Positions 53,002 through 63,254 of a stretch of 64,000 nucleotides of DNA are shown piece after piece. A program made the translations under genes and the position numbers. A model generated the notes under the pieces. The model had not been told where the DNA came from and searched no databases. It saw nothing but the letters and a program-made list of their open reading frames with translations. The stretch is from Ignavibacteriales bacterium. Its GTDB lineage: Bacteria; Bacteroidota; Ignavibacteria; Ignavibacteriales; Ignavibacteriaceae. The stretch lies in the NCBI GenBank assembly GCA_003538625.1, contig DPRR01000019.1:1-64000 (forward strand), given 5' to 3'. Every line of letters begins with the position of its first letter. The stretch's first letter is position 1.

Positions 53002-54305
53002 TATTTGAAATTACTCTCTGCTTTTTTCTTATCTTCAACTAACCATCTGCGCTTTTCAAGAATTCTATCGACATCATTATCAAGATTCTTTAATGCTTGT
53101 TCAACAGTCATTACATTTCGCGCAGCTAATTCGGCATATTGCTGAACTTTTGAAAATGCAATCTGTTCCCATTCGGGAATTTTTGGTGTTGCTCTAACAT
53201 TTGTAAACTGAGCATAAAACGCCTGCATATATGGATCATCTCTAAAAATTGGGTTATCCCAGGCTTCTTTTACCGATGGAAGATTATTCAGTAATTTGTA
53301 AAACTCTATTTGTGTATGCGCTTGAGAAAGATATTCAAAAAACTTCCAGACTTCTTTTTTATGTTTAGAGTTTTTAAATATTACCAGACTTGATCCGCCA
53401 GCAAGTGAAACTCCGGGATAATCGTTTGAGTAACCAGGCATTGGTGCTGTCATCCATTTATCTGCAAGATTTCCAGTCATCCATTTTTTAAATTCAGGAA
53501 TATTCCACGGACCTGATATGTAAATTGAAAAATACTCATCAGCAAAAGCTTGATACACATTTGTTACTTGTGATATTCCTATTGGTGCAAGATTTTGTCT
53601 ATGAAAATCGATTGCATATTTGAATGCTTCTCTAAATTCTTTGCCGCTAAAATTACCGCGCGTATTATCATCTTTTAATAGAGATGATCCAGCTTCCATT
53701 CCAAACATTACAAAAGGCGCCCACTCATTTGTCGGCAGATAGATTGCATATTTTTCTTCCTTGGGATGCATTGCTTTTATTTTCTTGGATAAGTCTAAAA
53801 GTTCTGCCCAGGTTTTGGGTGGATTTTTATAACCGGCTTTTTCAAAAACATCTTTTCTGTAAAACATTATTCGCGTATCAACATACCAGGGAATTCCATA
53901 TACTTTTTTATCCAAGACGTTCGTTTCCCATATTCCGGTAAAATAATTTTCATTATTAATTTTTTGTGATGTTGTTATGAATTCGTCTAGAGGAATGATT
54001 GCGACCAGCGCTGCAAATTGTGGAACCCATGTATTACCAAGCTGGCAGGCATCCGGAGTGTTATCGCTTGCAAACGCTGTTACTAATTTTTCCTGTGCTG
54101 CAGTCCAGGGTACTTGTTGGATTTTTATTTTTATACCCGGGTTAAGTTTTTCAAATTCAGGTACCAGCTTAGTTAAATATTCGGCTTCAGCACCCATTGC
54201 CCAGAATTTAATCACTTTTTCATTTTCATTTCTTCCGGAACAGGCTGATAACAACATAATAAAAACTAAAAGAACAGCTATTGATATTTGTTTTAATACT
54301 TTCAT
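53001..54305 (-). CDS. Sugar-binding lipoprotein of CUT1 ABC importer
   Basis: 434 residues. Lipobox MLLSAC (Cys 22), then a family 1 solute-binding fold: KVIKFWAMGAEAEYLTKLVP, TPDACQLGNTWVPQFAA, VYGIPWYVDTRIMFYRKDVF, GPWNIPEFKKWM, AGGSSLVIFKNSKHKKEVWK. Binds the imported oligosaccharide at the membrane surface. Its ATG overlaps the stop of the GH144-type gene (TAATG), tying breakdown to uptake. Confidence 0.92.
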   Translation of the reverse strand: MKVLKQISIAVLLVFIMLLSACSGRNENEKVIKFWAMGAEAEYLTKLVPEFEKLNPGIKIKIQQVPWTAAQEKLVTAFASDNTPDACQLGNTWVPQFAALVAIIPLDEFITTSQKINNENYFTGIWETNVLDKKVYGIPWYVDTRIMFYRKDVFEKAGYKNPPKTWAELLDLSKKIKAMHPKEEKYAIYLPTNEWAPFVMFGMEAGSSLLKDDNTRGNFSGKEFREAFKYAIDFHRQNLAPIGISQVTNVYQAFADEYFSIYISGPWNIPEFKKWMTGNLADKWMTAPMPGYSNDYPGVSLAGGSSLVIFKNSKHKKEVWKFFEYLSQAHTQIEFYKLLNNLPSVKEAWDNPIFRDDPYMQAFYAQFTNVRATPKIPEWEQIAFSKVQQYAELAARNVMTVEQALKNLDNDVDRILEKRRWLVEDKKKAESNFK

Positions 54306-56194
54306 TACTTCTGCAAAATCATTTTGCCATATAGCGTTTGATTATCCGAAACAATTCTATAAAAATAAATACCTGAACTAACGATTCTATCGTTGCTATC
54401 TAAACCGTTCCAAACAACATGATTTTCACCGATTGAAAATTCCTGTTCCGAAAGATTAACAACCAGTTCACCTAAATGATTAAAGATACTTATAGAAACA
54501 TTTTCATTTTTAGCCAGATTAAAAACAATTGTTGTTGTTGGATTAAAGGGATTAGGATAATTGCCTATCAATTTAAAATCTTCAACATTATTAGCATTGT
54601 CATCAACACTTGTCACGGAATCCGGAACAAATCCTATTGAATCAAGCATTGGTTGAATTTCCTGATTCGCCATAAATTTTTCCCACAACAATCCGCTTCG
54701 ATAATTTTCAATCATACAAATTATTGGTCCCTGATCTATAGCAATGTAACTATCTGCAAACCAATTCTGCTGAGGATTAAAAGCATCTTTAAATCCATAC
54801 TCACCCCAAACATTATTTCCATAAGTTCTGTAAAAGTTTTTAAGGGCGGTTATCGATTCCGTTGGAGTGTAAGGCATAGATGATAAAGCTGCTGTTGGAG
54901 TTATAGTACCGTTGTCATTACTATAAGGTGCGTGTGCACCATATCCAAACGGATCATCGCTTGCTGTTAATCCCCAGTTGTCTGCACCATAACCGGAATA
55001 ACCAAAAGGATTAGCGATACAGTATGCTCTGTTAATTAAAGTGTGGTTGCAATTATTTATAAAGTAATTACAATAAGCATCTTTCTTATCTCGGGGATCA
55101 AATCCTAAAAAAGAATAGTGAGCAAAAAATAAAGGTCCGCCATAACTTGGTCCCACGTACAATCGGTATCCATAATACGAATTAGTGTTAGTGTAATTAG
55201 AACTTGCCCATCCATCGTGAAATAATCTTGCGGGTACGTTGTAAGTTGGTGAAGCGATCGCAAGCATATAAGTAATCATGGTCTCCATCCACCCGATCAA
55301 TCGAAAATTAATTATCCACCCATAATTCGGTGACCAGTGCCAATACAGATAATTACTATAAATCGATCTTCGGTACCAGTTCCATTCAACCTCTTCCCAA
55401 ATTTGAGTACATAAATTTCGGATTTCTTCTTCACCCTGATTGAATTGATCAAAGTATTTGCGGGTTGTAAGAATACCTTGAATAAGAAATGATGTTTCAA
55501 CTATGTCGCCTCCGTCATCATACTGACCAAAAGGAATTACTGCACCGGTACTTCCGTTTAGCCAATGTGAAAAGGCTCCGTGAAATTTATCGGCATTATT
55601 TTTTAAAAAATTAAGAATCTTTAACATTCTTTCTACTCCTTGATCACGAGTTATATATCCTCTTTCAACACCAATCAGCAATGCCATTAATCCAAACCCG
55701 GAACCGCCGCTTGTTACTGTTTCACCGGAACCAAATCGTTCTCTTGCCAATCCTGAAACCGGGTGACCGTAATCATAAAAATATCTGAATGTTGAACGCT
55801 GCACCATATCTAAAAATTCTTCGTCTGTCATAATATGTGTGGAAGCATTTACACTATCACTTAATAAGGATTCATTTCCATTAAGATCATAAGCGCTGAC
55901 TTTGAATGAATAGTTTACTCCGGTTACTCCGACATATAATGTTAGATAACTTTTTTCTTTCGGAACATTTGTATAAAAAGCATATTGCGTTCCGTTCCAC
56001 TTATAAATTTTATACCCTGCAAGATCAGCCTCATTGTTATTGTACCATTCAACATCAACATTTTTTTCATATCCAAGAGCCTGAACACCTTGCGGAATTG
56101 CCGGGGCAATAATATCTGATTGAGCCAATGCTACAGGGAAATAAAGGAAAGCAATTAAGTTAAAACTTAACAAAATCATTTTGTTGTTCATCAT
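54305..56194 (-). CDS. Secreted PF10091 (GH144-type) glycosidase with FN3 and T9SS domain
   Basis: 629 residues: signal peptide, an FN3-like domain (~28-118, VQALGYEKNVDVEWYNNNEA), a PF10091 'glycoamylase' toroid (~123-520: FLDMVQRSTFRYFYDYGHPV, SGLARERFGSGETVTSGGSG, GGDIVETSFLIQGIL, QNWFADSYIAIDQGPIICMI) and a T9SS sorting domain (NYPNPFNPTTTIVFNLAKNE ... SGIYFYRIVS). Characterised PF10091 enzymes are GH144 endo-beta-1,2-glucanases. First gene of the coupled ABC operon. Specificity for beta-1,2-glucan is inferred from family only. Confidence 0.87.
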   Translation of the reverse strand: MMNNKMILLSFNLIAFLYFPVALAQSDIIAPAIPQGVQALGYEKNVDVEWYNNNEADLAGYKIYKWNGTQYAFYTNVPKEKSYLTLYVGVTGVNYSFKVSAYDLNGNESLLSDSVNASTHIMTDEEFLDMVQRSTFRYFYDYGHPVSGLARERFGSGETVTSGGSGFGLMALLIGVERGYITRDQGVERMLKILNFLKNNADKFHGAFSHWLNGSTGAVIPFGQYDDGGDIVETSFLIQGILTTRKYFDQFNQGEEEIRNLCTQIWEEVEWNWYRRSIYSNYLYWHWSPNYGWIINFRLIGWMETMITYMLAIASPTYNVPARLFHDGWASSNYTNTNSYYGYRLYVGPSYGGPLFFAHYSFLGFDPRDKKDAYCNYFINNCNHTLINRAYCIANPFGYSGYGADNWGLTASDDPFGYGAHAPYSNDNGTITPTAALSSMPYTPTESITALKNFYRTYGNNVWGEYGFKDAFNPQQNWFADSYIAIDQGPIICMIENYRSGLLWEKFMANQEIQPMLDSIGFVPDSVTSVDDNANNVEDFKLIGNYPNPFNPTTTIVFNLAKNENVSISIFNHLGELVVNLSEQEFSIGENHVVWNGLDSNDRIVSSGIYFYRIVSDNQTLYGKMILQK

Positions 56195-56237
56195 ATATTA
56201 CTCAAGTTTTCAAATCAATTATATTTTAATCCGATCA

Positions 56238-58355
56238 TTATTTTTTGATAACCTTACAGGAAAATTCATTTAAAGTAAATTTGCTGGAATCTACTGTAAA
56301 ATTTTTCTTTTGATTATGATAGTTAAGTAAAAACAGATATGTGTGTTTTTTACTCTTGCGGATAACAAACTGTATATCTGGATCAGAAATTTTTGCTTGC
56401 CTTTTAATTTTATCCAGAGATAATATCTTTTCGTAAAGCCGCAAATGCTCATCACTTGTATAACCGAATGCATATCCAAGTGCTGTTACAGAACCATTAC
56501 CTATTTTCTTTGTTATTCCACATACTTCACCATTTTCAGTTTTAGAAACTATTTTATCCTGATTATCCTTAAATATTTGTTTCTGTCTAAAAATCGTAAA
56601 GACATCTTTAATACAAAAAGCTTCTATTTTATTTGCACTTAATGTTTTTGACTGCTCTATTCCCAATTCATCAACTAAAACGGTGCATTTATTAAGATAA
56701 AGATCAAGCGTCGGGATTACCGGATACATAATTAAATGTCCGCCATTCTTTACATAAGACACAAGGAAACTCTGCGTATCGCTGTCCATAAATTCAGTTG
56801 TTACAACCCAGAGTTGCTTAAATTTTAGAAAAGACTCAAGTGAGGTATTTTCCAAATCATTTATGTTATAATTAAAGTTCAGTGTTTGAAGTCCACGTAA
56901 CAAACCATTAAAAAATATCTCTTCACGAACAAAGCGCGGATCAAGAAAAAGTCCAAGTTTTTCAATATCAAGTCTCTTATCTTTCAGCAATTGTGATGTT
57001 GTCAGTTCGGTGTAATAATATGGTTTATATAATCCAATGCAGATATCAACTTTGGTTTTGCTAATTAATAAATCTTCTTCATTTTTTTTTATGAAGTCAT
57101 TTACTTTTTTGATAGAATAGTACAAGCTGGATTTTTCAGCTTTTGCGTTTAATGGAGTCTGGTAATAAAATGTTTTTCCATAAAATCCTTTTCCGTCAGG
57201 ATTTATTCCTTGCGAAAACATATAGTAGTTAAAACTTTTTAATCCATGAGCAAGTGAGGCATAATAAAATGTTTCCAGATCCTTTGTATCACTTTTAACT
57301 TGATGCTCGCGTGTGCCCGATTGAAACTCCGCAGCCCAAACCGGACCGGATGATTGCATTGCTTCCAGAATTTTATTACATGCCAAATCCGAATGCGCAT
57401 TACGGAAAGAGACATACTCGGGGATATGATCTAATCCGAAGATAATATCATTTCTGTATTGCAAAATATCTTTATAAGTACTTATTAACATTGGCAGTTC
57501 TGCGGCATTTCCATAAATCCAGCCGGGGATATTATGAGTTAGTTGTACATCAATATCAAAACTTCTGATTTTTTTAATGAGAGTATCAAGATACAATGCA
57601 TAATAATGTCTGTAGAAAAGATGGAAATCAAAATAGGCACAATAATCCGCTTTGTTTTCTATCTTGCCTGCAGGTGCAGAAATTTCTTCCATCGAAGAAT
57701 AATTTGTTCCATAAATTTTATTTAATTTATCTATACTTTCATATCTGTTGAGCAGGTACAGTTTAAATGAGTGAATAACAGAAGGGTTGTAATCAATTTT
57801 ACCTGAAAGCCATTGAAAAACTCCAACTTCATTACAAACCTGCATCATAATTATTGGACCATTATTTTTTTCCTGATGCTTTGAAATTATTCGCATAATC
57901 TCGTCATACCAAAGGAAAGAATAATGCAGATATTCATCCGACATATAAGACATTAAATCCGGAGAAATTATATTTTCATCTTCATCCAGTGCATGTGCAC
58001 TCTTGCCAGCTTTTTTTATCAACCATTGCGGCAACCCCTGTCCTTCATACTCTGCAAGTATGTAAGGTCCGGGTTTAACTATTAAATCCAATCCAAATTT
58101 TTTACAGAGTTTGATATATCTGATAAGATTTCTTGCAGAATTTGTTTTACCTGTAAAATCAAATTTACCTTCTTCGTATTCGTGCCAATCCCAGGGAATA
58201 TAAGTCGAGGTTGTATTTGCCCCGGAATCTTTCAATAATTTTAAATGAGTTGCCCAGAGTTTTGGATCGAGCCTGAAATAGTGTATTTCTCCTGAAATCA
58301 GAAAATGTGGTTTTCCATTTTTGACAAAATATTTTTTATCTGCAGTAAAACTCAT
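56238..58355 (-). CDS. GH35-type beta-galactosidase, cytoplasmic
   Basis: 705 residues with no signal peptide. GH35 features: FLISGEIHYFRLDPKLWATH, LDLIVKPGPYILAEYEGQGL, catalytic acid E176 in MMQVCNEVGVF and nucleophile E343 in GPVWAAEFQSG. A glutamine-amidotransferase-like domain (~520-600, FKQLWVVTTEFMDSDT) and a small beta C-terminal domain follow. It would cleave galactosides or related sugars after uptake. 'QVCNE' in place of the usual 'QIENE' marks a divergent branch, so substrate is open. Lies 43 nt upstream of the GH144 operon. Confidence 0.82.
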   Translation of the reverse strand: MSFTADKKYFVKNGKPHFLISGEIHYFRLDPKLWATHLKLLKDSGANTTSTYIPWDWHEYEEGKFDFTGKTNSARNLIRYIKLCKKFGLDLIVKPGPYILAEYEGQGLPQWLIKKAGKSAHALDEDENIISPDLMSYMSDEYLHYSFLWYDEIMRIISKHQEKNNGPIIMMQVCNEVGVFQWLSGKIDYNPSVIHSFKLYLLNRYESIDKLNKIYGTNYSSMEEISAPAGKIENKADYCAYFDFHLFYRHYYALYLDTLIKKIRSFDIDVQLTHNIPGWIYGNAAELPMLISTYKDILQYRNDIIFGLDHIPEYVSFRNAHSDLACNKILEAMQSSGPVWAAEFQSGTREHQVKSDTKDLETFYYASLAHGLKSFNYYMFSQGINPDGKGFYGKTFYYQTPLNAKAEKSSLYYSIKKVNDFIKKNEEDLLISKTKVDICIGLYKPYYYTELTTSQLLKDKRLDIEKLGLFLDPRFVREEIFFNGLLRGLQTLNFNYNINDLENTSLESFLKFKQLWVVTTEFMDSDTQSFLVSYVKNGGHLIMYPVIPTLDLYLNKCTVLVDELGIEQSKTLSANKIEAFCIKDVFTIFRQKQIFKDNQDKIVSKTENGEVCGITKKIGNGSVTALGYAFGYTSDEHLRLYEKILSLDKIKRQAKISDPDIQFVIRKSKKHTYLFLLNYHNQKKNFTVDSSKFTLNEFSCKVIKK

Positions 58356-58490
58356 TTTGATTTACCCGGATTTAGAAATTGGTTTTTATCAGTTAATATT
58401 TTTAGTTGTTTAAAAATTTTAAAATACTCTTAATAATTATTTATGTAAAAAAAATATAACTTTAAATAAATTCATTAATCTTATTTAGCA

Positions 58491-61400
58491 TTACTTAGCA
58501 TAATCTATTACAACTTCGGCCGGAAATTCTTTTACAACAATTTCATCTCTTGAAAAGGTTTTTATTTGTTTTCCATTTAGTGTTACATTCTGAGGAAGTT
58601 TGGATCCGTTAAAGTTTTTAATTTTAATCCCATTTTCAGGAAGTCTAATATCACCATAGATGGAAAAAATATATTTATCATTTTCTTTTTTGATTGAATA
58701 AGAAATCTCACCATAATAAGTCGGAAGGTTTTCAATGGATATTCCATCTGGAGTATCAATCCATCTGCCATCGGCGGACTGATAAAGTGCAGAAGCCAGA
58801 ACCAATGATTTATCATACTCATTTTCATAAACGAACATCGAGCGAATTGCATTTATAAAATCGGAACCAACCCAGGTATGAGGCATATCGCCAATAAATT
58901 TTGGTTCGCGCTTATCCTTCCATACTACTTCTGCAAAGGCATTCCAGTTTTGTGGATGCTGATCATTTAAAAAATAATCAATCAACTGATATGTCCGCTC
59001 CGGTTGATTTAACTGAATGAATGAACCAATTATCCGGTTTTCGTATGGAGTATAATTCACCCAATCAATTTTTCCGTCTCTTCGGTTTTCAAAAAATTCA
59101 AAATACTTATCAAATGTATTGTAGATTTGAGGCTTCGGTAAATTTTCAAATTCATTACACGGCGCTAAAGCTATTGTTGTGGATGTCGCATCAAAGTCAC
59201 CAAGTTCAACACATCCCGGGATGTAATTTATTTTTCTGATTTTCATTGCAAGATTAAGCGAGTTGTATAGATTTACTTTAAATGTATCTCTTAACTTTTT
59301 TATTTTTTCATAAGATTCTTTTTCACCGAGAATTTTTTGTATCTCAGCTGCGTCTTTCAATCCTTTTAATGTAAAAAAATCGTCCCAATAAGAATGCATT
59401 GGCTTTGCAGAGTATCCTTCGTGGCTGATTGATTCCGGAACCAATCCAAAATATGCGCGAACACTATCGTTACCATTTTTAAAATGATCTGTTGATCTTT
59501 CTGCAATTAATGATTCAATATATTCAACAGCTTTTTTTACATTTTCATTTTTTGATCTTAAGAAAACCGTGTCTTTAGTAAAGTTAAAATATTCACGAAT
59601 TAAATAAATCATTTCACCGTGACTATCATTTTCAGGAACGGGATCAGGACCCCTGGAATCAACCACACAAGGAACTTTTCCCGACTCGTATTGATGATCT
59701 GTGTACCAGTTAATAAAATCTTTTACTTCATTCGTAATTCCTGATTTTAATAGTGCCGATGAAGTCAGTGAGCCGTCCCGAATCCAGCTTCTCTCATATG
59801 ATCGCGAACCGGGTTGAATTCCCGCTTTGTCTTTATTTATTAAAATATATGCAAGGTTTGATTTGTAGGTGTTTACAATTCTTTCAGCAGATTCCGGCAA
59901 ATTAAATTTTATATGATTTATTTTAGACTTCCAAAAATTTTTTGTTTCTTCAAGTTTTTTCTCAACTATTGTTTCTGTTAAATTTTCACTTAAAGATTCG
60001 GGCGAATAAAAAGGAATTGCAACATACACCGTTTTCTGCCGGTCAGGTAAAATATCGAATTCATATTCTATAACTCCACCAGCCAGATTGTTATTATCAA
60101 TAACGGATTTGTCAGATATCAGTTTATCAGCCATAATTTGCTCAACTATGTTTCCCTCATCAAACGAGCTGGCAGAAAAAGAATTATACTTTGTAATCGG
60201 TATAACCATCTTATCATCGTTCACAAAAATTTTATTATCGCTTGCTTCAATTGAGTAAATCTTACCCGCTCCCCCTGTAAGATTAAGAAACTGATAATAA
60301 GGATTAACCTGAAAAGGACGGATTAATAAATACAATTTTACTTTTTGAGGACCGAAAAAATTATTTTGAATTTTATACCTGATATACAGAACAGAATTTT
60401 CATTTGCTTTACCGTTTGAAAAAGTTGTGATGTTTAGATTTATGCTGTCTAAATTCCAATCAACTTTTGGTATCGGCAGATAATTATCCTCAAGTGATTG
60501 ATAAGATTTTACATTACTCCAGTTAAAAATTTTATCATTTATTTTTAACATGGGTTCTATAGAAAAACTAGCTTTATCAACTTCAACCATTCCGTCTTCA
60601 TTAATTAATGCTTCTTTCAGATCATTATTTACGCCGGATATTGTCCAATATGAGGCTTGCTCTAAAAAATATCTTGGGTAATAGCCTACCGGAGAATTCT
60701 TTGCGGTGTAAATGAGAAAATCATTTTGTGTTAAAGAGTTTTTAATATCAAGAAACCTTATTTCATTTATGCCATAACTTTTTTCGGAATTACTTTTAAC
60801 AAGATTTATTTTAATAAATCTTGTTTCTTCTTCGGAAAGTTTAATAAAACTTACATTGCTGTTATTTGAAGAAACAGAATAAACTCTTTCCCAACTGATT
60901 CCATCCTCGGAAGTTAAAATTTCAAATGCTCTTGCCTGAAGATCTTTAACCCAATCTATCTTTAATCCTCCAAACTCCCTTCTGGTTTTAAAGTCAATAG
61001 TAATAAATTGATTTTTCGCTCCGCTGCTTTGCCAATATGTATTTGGTAAATTATCAATAACCATACCCGGCAGCTTATTAAACGACATAGAACTGGCGGT
61101 TACAATAGGCTGCGGATACACATTTGTCTCGGGCGGCAGCGGCTCGAACTTTAAATCGTCAATCCAAACTGTACCTTTTCCGCCAACAAAAGAAGCAACT
61201 GTAAATTCAATCCTGTCGATTCTTTTTAAAGAATGATCTTCCGTGGGCCCCCATGCAAAATTAATATGTCTTTTCTTAACGCGAATTTTTTTCCAATCCT
61301 TTGGAAAATCATAGTTCCGATTATTTACCCACCAAACATTATTCCCAGAGCTGTCTATAAATTTTATTTCAAAGTTGTTCGGTGGTGAATCAGCTTTTAG

Positions 61401-61670
61401 GTTAAAAGTAAACTCATAATTTTCCGGTAAATCAATTGGAAAAAATTTCTGTATACCACCATAACCTGTCCCCTTTGTAAAATCATAATCAAACTTTACA
61501 GCTTTGCCATGCAATCCGGTATCACCCGAAATAAAAAGATTAACTCCATCTGCTTTGATAAAATTCCAACCTGTAGTTGTTTCGAAATCATCAAGAACAG
61601 TAATTTGTGTAAAGACAAGTTTCTGAAATGAAATTAAAAGAAGAAGAACAAAAATTTTTTGAGGTTTCAT
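58491..61670 (-). CDS. Large exported discoidin / alpha-alpha toroid protein, probable glycosidase
   Basis: 1059 residues: signal peptide; a carbohydrate-binding jelly roll (~23-175, LDDFETTTGWNFIKADGVNL); an F5/8 type C domain (~185-315, IVTASSMSFNKLPGMVIDNL, TYWQSSG); a beta-sandwich linker; then an (alpha/alpha)6 toroid (~610-960) with GSRSYERSWIRDGSLTSSAL, VPCVVDSRGPDPVPENDSHG and WNAFAEVVWKD. The ERSWIRDG and ENDSHGE segments are candidate catalytic acids by analogy to GH15-like toroids. No exact GH family recognised. Part of the PF10091 locus. Confidence 0.7.
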   Translation of the reverse strand: MKPQKIFVLLLLISFQKLVFTQITVLDDFETTTGWNFIKADGVNLFISGDTGLHGKAVKFDYDFTKGTGYGGIQKFFPIDLPENYEFTFNLKADSPPNNFEIKFIDSSGNNVWWVNNRNYDFPKDWKKIRVKKRHINFAWGPTEDHSLKRIDRIEFTVASFVGGKGTVWIDDLKFEPLPPETNVYPQPIVTASSMSFNKLPGMVIDNLPNTYWQSSGAKNQFITIDFKTRREFGGLKIDWVKDLQARAFEILTSEDGISWERVYSVSSNNSNVSFIKLSEEETRFIKINLVKSNSEKSYGINEIRFLDIKNSLTQNDFLIYTAKNSPVGYYPRYFLEQASYWTISGVNNDLKEALINEDGMVEVDKASFSIEPMLKINDKIFNWSNVKSYQSLEDNYLPIPKVDWNLDSINLNITTFSNGKANENSVLYIRYKIQNNFFGPQKVKLYLLIRPFQVNPYYQFLNLTGGAGKIYSIEASDNKIFVNDDKMVIPITKYNSFSASSFDEGNIVEQIMADKLISDKSVIDNNNLAGGVIEYEFDILPDRQKTVYVAIPFYSPESLSENLTETIVEKKLEETKNFWKSKINHIKFNLPESAERIVNTYKSNLAYILINKDKAGIQPGSRSYERSWIRDGSLTSSALLKSGITNEVKDFINWYTDHQYESGKVPCVVDSRGPDPVPENDSHGEMIYLIREYFNFTKDTVFLRSKNENVKKAVEYIESLIAERSTDHFKNGNDSVRAYFGLVPESISHEGYSAKPMHSYWDDFFTLKGLKDAAEIQKILGEKESYEKIKKLRDTFKVNLYNSLNLAMKIRKINYIPGCVELGDFDATSTTIALAPCNEFENLPKPQIYNTFDKYFEFFENRRDGKIDWVNYTPYENRIIGSFIQLNQPERTYQLIDYFLNDQHPQNWNAFAEVVWKDKREPKFIGDMPHTWVGSDFINAIRSMFVYENEYDKSLVLASALYQSADGRWIDTPDGISIENLPTYYGEISYSIKKENDKYIFSIYGDIRLPENGIKIKNFNGSKLPQNVTLNGKQIKTFSRDEIVVKEFPAEVVIDYAK

Positions 61671-61714
61671 TAAAGTAAATATTTAAATAGTAAAGTTAAT
61701 TATAGCATTGTCAA

Positions 61715-61815
61715 TCCCTTTAAAACCTGCCTTAGCAGACGGGCTTGTGGGAATCCAGAGATTGAAAATAAGATTGGATTTCCACTTGCATGGGTATGAC
61801 AATAAAACATTTTTT
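61715..61815. repeat. Intergenic dyad repeat element
   Basis: Sequence with CCTGCCTTAGCAGACGGGCT and imperfect dyad TGGGAATCCA / TGGATTTCCA, ending near CATGGGTATGAC. It has the form of the small 'GTCAT...GGGAATCCA' interspersed repeats found between genes in many bacteria. Only one copy is in the window. Confidence 0.35.
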
Positions 61816-61833
61816 TTCAGGCAGCAGCTCAAT

Positions 61834-63237
61834 TCATTTCAAATACTCAAAACCTAATCGTGTTAAACCTTTTTGAATTATCGGGTCTTGCATAACATAA
61901 TTCCATATTAAACCTGAGCGGAAATTTTCAATCATTAAAAGTAATGGACCCTGATCTATCCCAATATATTCTTTGTTATACCAATTTAATGTTGGATTAA
62001 ATGAATCGACATAACCGTACTGTCCCCATAAATTTTTGCCATACTTTTCATTAAAAAATTTAATTGTAGGTAAAACAATTTCCGGTGCAAACACAATTGA
62101 GGAGATTGAAGCGTAAGGTGCAATTGTTCCATCATCAAAATAATTTAGATCAGGACCGCTTGTTCCTCTGCCTGCATACCCTAAAAATTTTTTATCATCA
62201 TAGTTATATTTTTCTGTTGGACCATCACTTGCAGAAATTCCCCAGCATAAAGAATCATATCCAATCCAATTATGAGGATTATCTATCGCATATAATCTTT
62301 GTACTAAAGTAGCCCGTCTTGAATTTTCAAAATAATCGATACCTTTTTCCTTCATGTATTTATCAACTAACCCTCTAAAATCTATAAAAGTGTGTGCAAA
62401 CTGATGACCGAACAATGGAGGAAATGCTACGTGCGAAAGGTTTGGATAGGGTGTTCTCCAATCGTATGAGGCTAACCAGGAATTGTAAGAGTCGTCAACA
62501 TCAGACATTTCCGTACCAGCAGCTAATATGTATAAGAATATTGCTTCATTGTAGCCGATCCAACCCATATCGTGCAATCCATCTTCGGGCGTCCATCCCA
62601 TTGAGATTGAGTTTGCATACTGGTTGAACGGTGGCATTTTAAAAAACTTCCAGTTAAGCCTGGTTAATAATTCAGCAGCATTAGATCTGATTTTATTTTC
62701 AACTTCATTCTCTTTATTAAAATAATTTCTTGAAAAAATAATTCCCATCATCAATAAGCCCGTATCAATTGATGAGAGTTCGCATCTCCATTCGCGTGTA
62801 CCTGATTTCATCCGAAGAAAATGATAATAAAATCCTTGGTAACCGGTCGAATTTGTATCAGCACTTTGAACAGAATTTAAAAAGAAAACTAAAGTGTTAA
62901 GAGTAATCTCTGCAGCTTCATTACGACTGATCCAATTTCTTTCAACTCCAACAGCATATGAAGGAAGTGCAAATCCAATTGCAGCAATACTAGCTGGAGC
63001 CCAATCCGCACTTCTGTCTTTCACCAATCCATTTTGAGGATTGGCTTCTTCTATAAAAAAAAGAAAAGTACGATGTTGAATTGAATCTAATAGAATTATC
63101 TCATCATTTGAGAGAGGATATTCAATTTTTCCGTTTGATTTAAAATTATTTTGATGTTGTTGTGGATTACATCCAACAAACAAAAAAACAACAAGAAGTA
63201 AATATTTATTCGGCATGATTTTAAATAATCGCATCAT
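61834..63237 (-). CDS. PF10091 (GH144-type) lipoprotein glycosidase
   Basis: 467 residues. Lipobox VFLFVGC (Cys ~23). PF10091 domain across most of the chain: LLDSIQHRTFLFFIEEANPQ, NGLVKDRSADWAPASIAAIG, TGYQGFYYHFLRMKSGTREW, RCELSSIDTGLLMMGIIFSR, GIDQGPLLLMIENFRSGLIW. The conserved ELSSIDT and IDQGP segments match the second PF10091 protein here. It is anchored rather than T9SS-secreted, suggesting it trims oligosaccharides in the periplasm or at the cell surface. 17 nt after the PorV-like gene. Confidence 0.87.
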   Translation of the reverse strand: MMRLFKIMPNKYLLLVVFLFVGCNPQQHQNNFKSNGKIEYPLSNDEIILLDSIQHRTFLFFIEEANPQNGLVKDRSADWAPASIAAIGFALPSYAVGVERNWISRNEAAEITLNTLVFFLNSVQSADTNSTGYQGFYYHFLRMKSGTREWRCELSSIDTGLLMMGIIFSRNYFNKENEVENKIRSNAAELLTRLNWKFFKMPPFNQYANSISMGWTPEDGLHDMGWIGYNEAIFLYILAAGTEMSDVDDSYNSWLASYDWRTPYPNLSHVAFPPLFGHQFAHTFIDFRGLVDKYMKEKGIDYFENSRRATLVQRLYAIDNPHNWIGYDSLCWGISASDGPTEKYNYDDKKFLGYAGRGTSGPDLNYFDDGTIAPYASISSIVFAPEIVLPTIKFFNEKYGKNLWGQYGYVDSFNPTLNWYNKEYIGIDQGPLLLMIENFRSGLIWNYVMQDPIIQKGLTRLGFEYLK

Positions 63238-63254
63238 ATATCATTCGCTTAAAG

